Source: DATKKM01 sp035542855 (GTDB taxonomy: Bacteria; Chloroflexota; Dehalococcoidia; SM23-28-2; RBG-16-64-32). Taken from it: a stretch of 9,997 bases of DNA. The notes under the pieces were generated by a model. The model made no database searches. It was given only the letters and a program-made list of their open reading frames with translations, and was not told the origin of the DNA. Positions 1 through 6,215 of the stretch are shown here, piece after piece. Made by a program: the position numbers and the translations under genes. The stretch is from NCBI GenBank assembly GCA_035542855.1, contig DATKKM010000095.1, positions 1 through 9,997 on the forward strand, in the 5' to 3' direction. How positions within the stretch are numbered: position 1 is the stretch's first letter; each line of letters opens with the position of its first letter.

Positions 1-18
1 TCTCCGGCATCCAGCAGG

Positions 19-140
19 GAGTGCAGAGGGGCAGCCGCCCCCTCTGCCGGGGGCTCCGGGGGTGTCCCCCGGCCCACCCACATCCCGGGCGGGCGGGTGG
101 GCCGCACAGCACCTCACCAAACAGCAAAGTGGAGCTCCAC
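19..140 (+). repeat. Structured GC-rich dispersed repeat, copy 1
   Basis: This segment aligns almost end to end with 8297-8419 in the same orientation. Both copies begin GAGTGCAGAG, share an identical 17-nt block (91-107 and 8371-8387) and share GCAAAGTGGAG near the end (124-134 and 8403-8413). Copy 1 has several stems. Hairpin 1 pairs 23-32 with 37-47. Hairpin 2 pairs 56-62 with 66-72 around a TGT loop. An alternative stem pairs 71-79 perfectly with 95-103. It ends in a perfect 12-bp palindrome, GTGGAGCTCCAC (129-140). It has no credible coding sequence and no terminal transposon features beyond the palindrome. It may be a REP- or MITE-like element or a structured RNA; its function is unknown. 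What lies to its left is outside the window. Confidence 0.8.
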
Positions 141-416
141 ACCCCCGCGCCACTTCCCCCTTACACCTGCGCCCCAATTCCCCTAACCTCATCCCACCGG
201 GCCGCGCGCCGTCCACCGGCCACCCGTTGATCGTCCCGCCCGCCCCCAACGTTAGAACCACACACAACCAAACGCCCGCCCTAACACCTGACAACCTCAC
301 ACGCCTTAACCGCCGCCAACTATTCACCGCCCCTTCACCCGCCGCCGCGATATGATTACCCGCCTGTTAACCCTCGTAGCCGACAATATCCCCACGAGCA
401 GGGTAGTTCACACCAC
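141..416 (+). other. C-rich, G-poor non-coding tract (candidate Rho-loading region)
   Basis: This stretch has no believable gene. Open frames across it are proline/threonine-rich and run into the repeat. The plus strand is strongly C-rich and G-poor: a hand count of 181-360 gives about 28 G against 89 C, with many CA, CC and CT dinucleotides and few hairpins. A transcript entering from the left would be an unstructured C-rich, G-poor RNA, the known character of Rho utilisation sites. It could therefore end transcription of a gene left of the window. It could equally be an ordinary skewed spacer or leader of the small gene at 429. No tRNA or riboswitch fold was recognised. Confidence 0.35.
351..356 (+). 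promoter_or_regulatory. Weak candidate -10 box for the small membrane protein gene
   Basis: TATGAT is one mismatch from the TATAAT consensus. It would place a transcription start about 65 nt before the ATG at 429. No good -35 hexamer lies 16-18 nt upstream, so this is only a guess. Confidence 0.2.
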
Positions 417-428
417 AGGAGACACCAC

Positions 429-674
429 ATGGACAGCGTAATCATCGGCATCAGCACCTTCCTCGTCAGCGGCGCCGCCATCGTCACCGGCTGCCACATC
501 GCACTCACCCTCGGCCGCCTGCGCGCCAGGCGAAACCCCGCCCTCCACGAACTCGAACAGATCGCCGCCGAGCTCCGCAACCACATGGTGGCCCCGGCCC
601 CCGTCGAATCCCCCCGCTTCGAGCTGCGCATCCGCAGCTTCCGCGGCTTCGACAGCCCGCCCGGCCGCTTCTAA
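429..674 (+). CDS. Small single-pass membrane protein of unknown function
   Basis: An 81-residue protein not recognised as any family. The ATG at 429 follows an excellent Shine-Dalgarno sequence, AGGAGA (417-422), 6 nt away. Third codon positions are dominated by C and G, as expected of a real gene in this genome. Residues about 3-28 form one hydrophobic, probably transmembrane, helix. It is followed at once by a basic patch (RLRARR, about 30-35), so the positive-inside rule predicts a cytoplasmic C-terminus. Residues about 36-53 look like an amphipathic helix, and the tail is Pro/Arg-rich. The gene sits alone between the C-rich tract and the prfA promoter, separated from prfA by 144 nt, so it is probably its own unit. 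A holin-like or small regulatory membrane protein is conceivable, but nothing in the sequence decides this. Confidence 0.65.
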   Translation: MDSVIIGISTFLVSGAAIVTGCHIALTLGRLRARRNPALHELEQIAAELRNHMVAPAPVESPRFELRIRSFRGFDSPPGRF

Positions 675-691
675 CCCCAGAAAAACGCAAA

Positions 692-717
692 ACGGCGCCG
701 GATCAATCAAACGCCGT
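692..717 (+). terminator. Weak hairpin after the small membrane protein gene
   Basis: ACGGCG (692-697) pairs perfectly with CGCCGT (712-717) around a 14-nt loop, 17 nt after the stop codon at 672-674. No T-run follows, so it is not a classical intrinsic terminator. It might stabilise the 3' end or be fortuitous. Confidence 0.2.
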
Positions 718-761
718 ATACAAGCGCCCGGACACAATCAAACCGGCCGCCACACCCCCGG

Positions 762-770
762 TGCTATAAT
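762..770 (+). promoter_or_regulatory. Extended -10 promoter for prfA-prmC
   Basis: TGCTATAAT combines a perfect TATAAT (765-770) with the TGn extension (762-764). Extended -10 promoters can work without a good -35 box, and none is visible 16-18 nt upstream. In this GC-rich spacer a perfect consensus is unlikely to be chance. Transcription would start near 777, about 42 nt before the prfA ATG. Confidence 0.65.
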
Positions 771-775
771 TGATG

Positions 776-798
776 CAGGGCCCCCAGCCGGGGGCCTG
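776..798 (+). other. GC-rich hairpin at the 5' end of the prfA transcript
   Basis: CAGGGCCCCC (776-785) pairs with GGGGGCCTG (790-798), with a single bulged G and an AGCC loop. No T-run follows, so it is not an intrinsic terminator. Because the predicted transcription start is near 777, the hairpin would cap the 5' end of the mRNA, where such stems are known to protect against decay. A regulatory role is inference. Confidence 0.45.
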
Positions 799-818
799 TT
801 CATGTTCGGGACACACAC

Positions 819-1889
819 ATGTGGGACAGACTTACCTCAATCCAGCAACGATACCAGGAGCTCGGCGAGCAGATGGCGCAACCGGAAGTCGCCAACGACT
901 ACGAGCGCCTGCAGAAGCTCGCCCGCGAGCACTCCCAGCTCGGCGAGATCGTCCGCATCGGTGAGGAGTACCGCAAGCTCCAGGAAGCGCTTAGCCAGGC
1001 CCGCGCCATCGTCGAAGAGTCCGACGAAGACGAGCTGATCGCCCTCGCCCGCGAGGAGATCGAGTCCGCCGAGCGCCGCATCGAGGAGCTCGAAGCGAAG
1101 CTGCGCCGCGCCCTCATCCCGAAAGGCCCGTACGACGACAAGGACGTCATCGTCGAGATCCGCGCCGCCGCCGGCGGCGAGGAGGCCTCGCTCTTCGCCG
1201 GCGACCTCTTCCGCATGTACAACCGCTACGCGGAGCGCCAGGGCTGGCACGCTGAAGTCATGGACTCGCACGAGAGCGACCTCGGCGGGTTCAAGGAGAT
1301 CGTCTTCGAGGTGCGTGGCCAGGGGGCCTACAGCCGCCTCAAGTACGAAAGCGGCGTCCACCGCGTCCAGCGCGTCCCGGAAACTGAGGCGCAGGGCCGC
1401 ATCCACACCTCCACCGTCACCGTGGCCGTCTTGCCGGAGGCCGAGGAGGTGGACGTGCACGTTGACCCCAACGACCTCCGCATCGATATCTTCAACGCCG
1501 GCGGCCACGGCGGACAGAACGTCCAGAAGAACGCCACCGCCGTCCGTATTACGCACACCCCCACCGGCATCGTCGCCGTTTGCCAGGACGAGCGCTCACA
1601 GCTGAAGAACAAGACCAAGGCGATGTCCGTCCTCCGCGCCCGCCTCCTGGACGTCAAGCAGCGGGAGCAGCGCCAGGAGATCGAGTCCGCGCGGCGCACC
1701 CAGGTAGGTAGCGGCGAGCGCGCCGAGAAGATCCGCACGTACAACTTCCCCCAGGACCGCATGACTGACCACCGCATCTCCTACACGCGCCACAGCCTGC
1801 CCTCGCTCCTGGACGGCGACCTGGACGACGTGATCGACGCCCTGCAGGAAGCCGAACAGGCCGAGAAGCTCGAAGCGCAGCTCGCGTAG
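819..1889 (+). CDS. prfA: Peptide chain release factor 1
   Basis: RF1 recognises UAA and UAG in the ribosomal A site and triggers release of the finished protein in the cytoplasm. The 356-residue product matches the usual length of about 360. An N-terminal coiled-coil-rich domain spans about 1-100, with alternating Glu/Lys/Arg. The conserved region with IRAAAGGEEASLFAGDL begins near 114. The PxT-type codon-recognition tripeptide is PET (187-189, in RVQRVPETEAQGRIH), which marks RF1 rather than RF2 (SPF). The catalytic GGQ lies at about 231-233, in the form NAGGHGGQNVQK. The start ATG at 819 has only a weak GGGA upstream (808-811), but the N-terminus MWDRL fits the family. The gene follows an extended -10 promoter and is followed at once by prmC, whose product methylates the GGQ glutamine. 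The AGG preceding HGGQ differs from the more usual SSG. Confidence 0.96.
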   Translation: MWDRLTSIQQRYQELGEQMAQPEVANDYERLQKLAREHSQLGEIVRIGEEYRKLQEALSQARAIVEESDEDELIALAREEIESAERRIEELEAKLRRALIPKGPYDDKDVIVEIRAAAGGEEASLFAGDLFRMYNRYAERQGWHAEVMDSHESDLGGFKEIVFEVRGQGAYSRLKYESGVHRVQRVPETEAQGRIHTSTVTVAVLPEAEEVDVHVDPNDLRIDIFNAGGHGGQNVQKNATAVRITHTPTGIVAVCQDERSQLKNKTKAMSVLRARLLDVKQREQRQEIESARRTQVGSGERAEKIRTYNFPQDRMTDHRISYTRHSLPSLLDGDLDDVIDALQEAEQAEKLEAQLA

Positions 1890-1891
1890 AT

Positions 1892-1896
1892 AGGGG
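1892..1896 (+). promoter_or_regulatory. Ribosome binding site deciding the CTG start of prmC
   Basis: AGGGG lies just after the prfA stop (TAG, 1887-1889) and 7 nt before the CTG at 1904. It gives that codon a normally spaced Shine-Dalgarno sequence and suggests translational coupling to prfA. Confidence 0.5.
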
Positions 1897-1903
1897 CGCA
1901 CGT

Positions 1904-2758
1904 CTGGCCACCGTTCACGACACCCTGCACGAGGCGAGACTCCAGATTGAGGCGATCGGCAGCGACGAGGCAGCTCTCGAAGCCGAGCTCCTGATGATGC
2001 GCGTCCTCGGCATCGATCGCGTGCACCTCTACGAGCGCCTGCAGGAGCCGATCAGCCCGGACGCTCGCACCGGGTTCCAGGCGCTACTTGAACGCCGCCT
2101 GGCCCGGGAGCCCGTCGCCTACATCACCGGCCACCGCGAGTTCTTTGGCCTGGACTTCGAGGTCTCGCCAGCCGCCCTCATCCCGCGTCCCGAAACCGAG
2201 ACACTGGTCGAGCTGGTCCTGGCATTCGCCCGTGAGCGCTACGCCAACGCCCAGATCACCATAGCCGACGTCGGCGTAGGCGCCGGTACCATCGCTGTGC
2301 CCGTCGCGCGCGAACTCCCCAACACACGCATCATCGCCACCGACGTCTCCTCGGCCACCCTCGACCTCGCCAGGCGCAACGCCCAGCGTCACGGCGTAGC
2401 GGACCGTATCGATTTCCGGCTCGGTGATATCCTTGCCCCCCTCGGCGGGCCAGTCGACGTCATCGCCGCGAACCCGCCCTACGTCACGACGGAACAGTGG
2501 AAAGCAATGCCACCCGAAATCCGCGAGCATGAGCCGCGCACCGCCCTCGACGGCGGCCGCGACGGCCTCGACGTCATCCGGCGGCTGCTCGCCGAAGCAC
2601 CCCGCTACCTGGACACCGGCGGCGCTCTTTTCTGCGAGATCGGCGACTGGCAGGGCGACGCCGCGCGGGAGCTGGCCTCGGCCGCATTTCCGGGCGCGCG
2701 CATCGAAGTACGGCCTGACCTCACCGGCCGCGACCGCGTGCTCGCCGTCTACTGCTGA
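1904..2758 (+). CDS. prmC: Release factor glutamine methyltransferase (CTG start proposed)
   Basis: PrmC (HemK) transfers a methyl group from S-adenosylmethionine to the GGQ glutamine of release factors. Numbering from the CTG, the N-terminal helical domain covers about 1-85, followed by PRPETE (94-99), the SAM-binding glycine loop DVGVGAG (122-128), the acidic residue in IIATDVSS, and the substrate-binding NPPY (190-193). No ATG, GTG or TTG occurs in frame between the prfA stop and the ATG at 1994. Starting at 1994 would remove about 30 residues that clearly read as the PrmC N-terminus (ATVHDTLHEARLQIEAIG and on). With CTG the protein is 284 residues, the normal family length; from 1994 it is 254. 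The glycine loop has V where T is usual (DxGTGSG). The gene is 14 nt after prfA and certainly co-transcribed with it. Its last 10 bp overlap the convergent gene that ends at 2749. Function is secure; the exact start is not. Confidence 0.93.
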   Translation: MATVHDTLHEARLQIEAIGSDEAALEAELLMMRVLGIDRVHLYERLQEPISPDARTGFQALLERRLAREPVAYITGHREFFGLDFEVSPAALIPRPETETLVELVLAFARERYANAQITIADVGVGAGTIAVPVARELPNTRIIATDVSSATLDLARRNAQRHGVADRIDFRLGDILAPLGGPVDVIAANPPYVTTEQWKAMPPEIREHEPRTALDGGRDGLDVIRRLLAEAPRYLDTGGALFCEIGDWQGDAARELASAAFPGARIEVRPDLTGRDRVLAVYC

Positions 2759-3258
2759 GCGCTGCCCCTGAACGACGCCGCGAACATAGCCCGCGGCTCG
2801 ACCCAGGCGTACGGCGCCGTCTTCCAGTAGTCCCAGCTGTCCCATTGCGGCCCGTACACCTCACGGTAGCAGTCCTTCAACTCTCCCCAGTCGCCCTTCG
2901 ACTTGTCGATCTCGTGCGCGATTCCGTGCACTGTGACGACCAGCTCCTCGCCACGCGTGTGGGTCGCGCTGACCTGCGGGCGCGCCCGGATGTGTCTGAA
3001 GCGCAACGAGTTCTCCGCTGATCCAAACCAGAACAGGCCGCGGAAGAAGATGCCGTCCACGGGCGAGGCGACCGGCTCGCAGCGCGAGTTCACCGTCGCC
3101 AGCACCAGCAGCGTCATCTTCTGCAGCTCGGCGCACACTTGCTCCGCCGAGAGCCGCCGTTCGGGCGTGATGATGGACCTCAGGTGCGGGCCTGCGCGTC
3201 CGTAGCTCCCGTCGAGGAGGCGCTGCAGCTTCTCGATGTCGTCGGAGGTCTCGTGCAT
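2749..3258 (-). CDS. PPOX-type flavin/F420-binding split-barrel protein
   Basis: A 169-residue cytoplasmic protein resembling the pyridoxamine 5'-phosphate oxidase-like superfamily, whose small members bind FMN, F420 or related cofactors. A helical lead-in (about 1-48) precedes the first barrel strands (MTLLVLATVNSRCEPVASPVDGIFF, about 48-72). The pattern in which residues after GLFWFGSAENS line up with RARPQVSATHT is typical of the fold, as is the C-terminal YAWVEPRAMFAASF (150-163). True PdxH is longer and has different phosphate-binding motifs, so PLP synthesis is not implied; the substrate cannot be told. The ATG at 3258 is 11 nt after the nuoN stop, with only a weak GGGG nearby, so the gene is probably read from the nuo transcript. 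The stop codon lies inside the end of convergent prmC (10-bp overlap). Role in redox or stress metabolism is inference. Confidence 0.8.
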   Translation of the reverse strand: MHETSDDIEKLQRLLDGSYGRAGPHLRSIITPERRLSAEQVCAELQKMTLLVLATVNSRCEPVASPVDGIFFRGLFWFGSAENSLRFRHIRARPQVSATHTRGEELVVTVHGIAHEIDKSKGDWGELKDCYREVYGPQWDSWDYWKTAPYAWVEPRAMFAASFRGSAQQ

Positions 3259-3269
3259 CGCCCCGAATC

Positions 3270-4745
3270 TTACGCGAAGATGCGGGCCGCGTGCTCGGAA
3301 GCCTGGATCAGCGGGTTCGGGTAGACGCCGATCGCGAACAGACCGACCACGGCGATCCCCATCGCGGCGCCGAGGTACATGCTCGGCTGGAACGTCGCCT
3401 CGGATGAAGGTTCGCCGGTGAACATGTTCATCACCACGCGCAGGTAGTAGTAGGCCGAGATCACGCTGTTGATCACGCCGATCAGCGCCAGCCAGACCAG
3501 GTTCGCCTGCACCGCGGCGTTGAACACGTAGACCTTGGCGATGAACCCGGCCGTCGGCGGAATCCCCGTCAAGGAGATCAGGCAGGCCGCCAGCCCCAGC
3601 GCCAGGTACGGCGAGCGCCGGTACAGTCCGGTGAAGTCCACGATCTCCTCGGACTCGATCTTGTTGGAGATGGCGATGATAGCGATGAACGCGCCCAGGT
3701 TGGTGAAGGCGTAGGTGCCCAGGAAGAACACCACCGCGGCGCTCCCCAGCTCCAGTTGCGGGTCCTTCGCCGCGACGGCGGCGAGGCCGATCAGGAACGT
3801 GCCCGCCTGCGCTATCGAGCTGTACCCCAGCATGCGCTTCACGTTCGTCTGCACGAGGGCCATCACGTTGCCCAGCGTCATCGAGATCGCGGCGATCGCC
3901 GCGAACATGTTCGCCCAGTCGCTTGAGATCAACCCGTGACCCAGCGCCACCAGGAATACGCGCATCACCACGGCGAAGCCTGCCGCCTTGCTGGCCACCG
4001 AAAGGTACGCTGTGACAGGCGTTGGCGCGCCCTCGTAGACGTCCGGCACCCACATCTGGAACGGCACCACCGCCATCTTGAAGCCGAGACCGGCCGCCAG
4101 GAAGGCCGCCGCCAGCACCAGCGCCGACCGCGAGCCGTTATCCGCCGACGAAACGAACTGGGCGATGCCGCTCAGTTGCGTCTGGCCGGAGATGCCGAAC
4201 AGGTATGCCATGCCGTACAGCGTCAGCGCCGTGCTGATTGCGCCGAGCAGCAGGTACTTCAGCGCCGCCTCGCTAGAGCGGCTGTCCTTCAGGAAGCCGA
4301 CCAGCACGTAGAACGCCAGCGCCTGTGTCTCCAGCGCCACGAAGATCATGATCAGGTCCTGCCCGGCCGCCATCAGCATCATGCCGGCCGCCGCCGTCAG
4401 CACCAGCGCCAGGTACTCCGCCTGGAAGCGGTTCCGCTCCAGGAAATCGATCGAGCCCAGCACGATCATCCCGGCGACGCCCGCAAACAGGAAGTTGAAG
4501 AACAGCGAGAAGTCGTCAACGACGATCATGTCGTGGAACGCGGTGCCCTTCTCCTCCGCCGCGATCAACGCTCCCGCCCAGGCGAACGATCCCGCTACGC
4601 CGGCCAGCGCCAGCAGCACGGAGAAGATCCGCCGCTTCGCCCAGACCTCGCGGCCCAGCAGCGGCAGCAGCGCATCGACAACGACGATCAGCCCCGCCGC
4701 GATCAGCAGCGCCAGCTCTGGCCCCAGCCGGTTAACGTCCGACAT
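3270..4745 (-). CDS. nuoN: NADH-quinone oxidoreductase subunit N
   Basis: One of the three antiporter-like pumping subunits of the complex I membrane arm. The 491-residue length is normal and the sequence is hydrophobic throughout, with about 14 expected membrane helices. Family residues are visible: the glutamate in IFVALETQALAFY (E139), the lysine in GLGFKMAVVPFQMW (K223), and the downstream PDVYEGAPTPVTAYLSVASK segment with K253. These form the proton-path Glu-Lys pair and channel lysine of this family. The ATG shares one base with the nuoM stop (TGATG at 4745). It is preceded by a strong GGGAGG (4754-4759) with 8-nt spacing, so it can initiate independently as well as by coupling. nuoN is the last canonical nuo gene; a PPOX-family gene follows after 11 nt. 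Confidence 0.96.
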   Translation of the reverse strand: MSDVNRLGPELALLIAAGLIVVVDALLPLLGREVWAKRRIFSVLLALAGVAGSFAWAGALIAAEEKGTAFHDMIVVDDFSLFFNFLFAGVAGMIVLGSIDFLERNRFQAEYLALVLTAAAGMMLMAAGQDLIMIFVALETQALAFYVLVGFLKDSRSSEAALKYLLLGAISTALTLYGMAYLFGISGQTQLSGIAQFVSSADNGSRSALVLAAAFLAAGLGFKMAVVPFQMWVPDVYEGAPTPVTAYLSVASKAAGFAVVMRVFLVALGHGLISSDWANMFAAIAAISMTLGNVMALVQTNVKRMLGYSSIAQAGTFLIGLAAVAAKDPQLELGSAAVVFFLGTYAFTNLGAFIAIIAISNKIESEEIVDFTGLYRRSPYLALGLAACLISLTGIPPTAGFIAKVYVFNAAVQANLVWLALIGVINSVISAYYYLRVVMNMFTGEPSSEATFQPSMYLGAAMGIAVVGLFAIGVYPNPLIQASEHAARIFA

Positions 4746-6211
4746 CAGCCGAACCTCCCGGCGATCGGGGTCACGCCGTCACGCAGCAGGTCGACCACCC
4801 AGGCCGGGTACACGCCGATCGCCACGATGGAAAGCGCCATCGCCAGCAACGGGCCGCGCTCCCACCACTGCGTGGCGTCAGTCAGTTCGGCCCACTTCGG
4901 GTTCGGCTCGCCCCAGAACACGCGCTGCACAGTCCAGAGGATGTAGCCGGCGGCAAACGCCACGCCCAGAACGGCCACGACCGTCGGGATCTTCTGGCTA
5001 TCGAAGGAGCCCAGGAAGATCATCACCTCGGCAACGAAGCCCGCCAGCGCCGGCAGCCCGAGCGAGGCCAGCCCCGCCACCAGCATCATCACCGTGATAA
5101 ACGGCATCCGGTGCGCCAGCCCCGAAAGTTCGCCAATGTCCCGCGTGTGCGCCCGGTCGTAGACCATCCCGACGAGCACGAACAGCATGCCGGTGATCAG
5201 CCCGTGCGTCACAAGCTGCGTCGCCGCGCCGGTGAACCCGACGAGCCCGATCGATGACGCGCCGAGCAGCACGTAGCCCATGTGGCTCACAGACGAGTAG
5301 GCTATCAGCCGTTTCAGATCGCGCTGCATCAGCGTCATCAGCGCGCCGTAGATGATGCTCACCGCCGCCAGCACCGCCAGGTAGTCCCGCGCGTCGTGCG
5401 CTACGTCCGGCATGATGTTGAACGCCAGCCGCAGGATGCCATAGCCGCCCATCTTTAACAGCACGCCGGCCAGGATCACCGACACCGCCGTCGGCGCGTC
5501 GGTGTGCGCGTCCGGCAGCCAGGTGTGGAACGGCACCACCGGCAGCTTGATCAAGAAAGCGATGATGATCAGCGAGAAGATGACCCACGCCGGCACGATC
5601 GCCCCGTGGATCTCGCCGATGTTCGACAGCTCACGGATGTCGAAGGTGCCGGCGGTGAAGCCAAGCGTCAGGATACCGACGATCATGAACGCCGACCCGA
5701 AGAACGTATACAGCACGTACTTCCACGCCGAGTAGACGCGGTTCCCGCTGCCCCAGATGGAGATCAGAAAGTACATCGGGATCAGCTCCACTTCCCAGAA
5801 CAGGAAGAAGAGCACGAAGTCCAGCGAGCTGAAGACGCCCATCAGGCTCGTCTCCAGGATCATCAGCCAGGCGAAGTACTCCTTCGGCCGCAGCTCAACC
5901 TTGAACGAGATCAGCACCGAGATCAGCGTCAGGAACGCGTTCAGCGCGATCAGCGGCAGCGAGAGCCCGTCCACACCTACTGCGTAGTGGAGCTTGAACG
6001 AGCTGACGTGCGAGTCTAGCCAGACCACGGAATCGATGTACTGGTAGCCGCCCTTGCCCCGGTCGTAGTCCAGGAACATGAAGCAGACCACCGCGAAGAC
6101 GAACGCCGACGTCATCGCCGCCACGTACTTCGCCTGCTGCTCCTGGTGCTTGGGCAGCGTCGCGATCAGCGCCGCGCCCACCAGCGGGAAGAAGATCGCC
6201 AGCGTCAGCAT
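4745..6211 (-). CDS. nuoM: NADH-quinone oxidoreductase subunit M
   Basis: The central antiporter-like subunit of the complex I membrane arm, 488 residues, the usual length. Key residues can be read: the conserved glutamates in LFWEVELIPMYF (E140, E142), K222 in AFLIKLPVVPFHTWLPDAH with H229 and H236 after it, and LLKMGGYGILR (K253), all part of the proton translocation path known for this family. ATG at 6211 begins MLTLAIFFPLVGA, a typical NuoM N-terminus. It lies 4 nt after the nuoL stop. Its own Shine-Dalgarno sequence is weak (GAGCGGG), so translation is probably coupled to nuoL. The stop overlaps the nuoN start by one base. Confidence 0.96.
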   Translation of the reverse strand: MLTLAIFFPLVGAALIATLPKHQEQQAKYVAAMTSAFVFAVVCFMFLDYDRGKGGYQYIDSVVWLDSHVSSFKLHYAVGVDGLSLPLIALNAFLTLISVLISFKVELRPKEYFAWLMILETSLMGVFSSLDFVLFFLFWEVELIPMYFLISIWGSGNRVYSAWKYVLYTFFGSAFMIVGILTLGFTAGTFDIRELSNIGEIHGAIVPAWVIFSLIIIAFLIKLPVVPFHTWLPDAHTDAPTAVSVILAGVLLKMGGYGILRLAFNIMPDVAHDARDYLAVLAAVSIIYGALMTLMQRDLKRLIAYSSVSHMGYVLLGASSIGLVGFTGAATQLVTHGLITGMLFVLVGMVYDRAHTRDIGELSGLAHRMPFITVMMLVAGLASLGLPALAGFVAEVMIFLGSFDSQKIPTVVAVLGVAFAAGYILWTVQRVFWGEPNPKWAELTDATQWWERGPLLAMALSIVAIGVYPAWVVDLLRDGVTPIAGRFG

Positions 6212-6215
6212 CGCG

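Noticed and set aside
19..140. CRISPR or insertion-sequence interpretation of the repeats
   Set aside because: The two copies are 8 kb apart with no regular spacers, and neither copy contains or adjoins a transposase or cas gene.
21..355. Plus-strand open frames across the repeat and C-rich tract (69 and 97 residues)
   Set aside because: Low-complexity Pro/Thr/Arg translations that lie in repeat and skewed non-coding DNA, with no ribosome binding site and no family resemblance.
776..798. Intrinsic terminator upstream of prfA
   Set aside because: The stem is strong but no T-run follows, and it lies downstream of a consensus -10 box, so it is treated as a 5' leader hairpin.
837..1556. 239-residue antisense open frame inside prfA
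   Set aside because: Shadow of the GC-rich prfA codons on the opposite strand; prfA is unambiguous with all family motifs.
2084..2845. 253-residue antisense frame over prmC
   Set aside because: Opposite-strand shadow of prmC; no recognisable domain.
3258..4053. N-terminal extension of the PPOX gene to 434 residues
   Set aside because: The extra part is an alternate frame of nuoN, Arg/Gly-rich and unlike any protein. The ATG at 3258 right after the nuoN stop gives the normal size.
3936..4946. 336-residue plus-strand open frame opposite nuoN
   Set aside because: Arg/Gln/His-rich artefact of antisense GC-rich codons.
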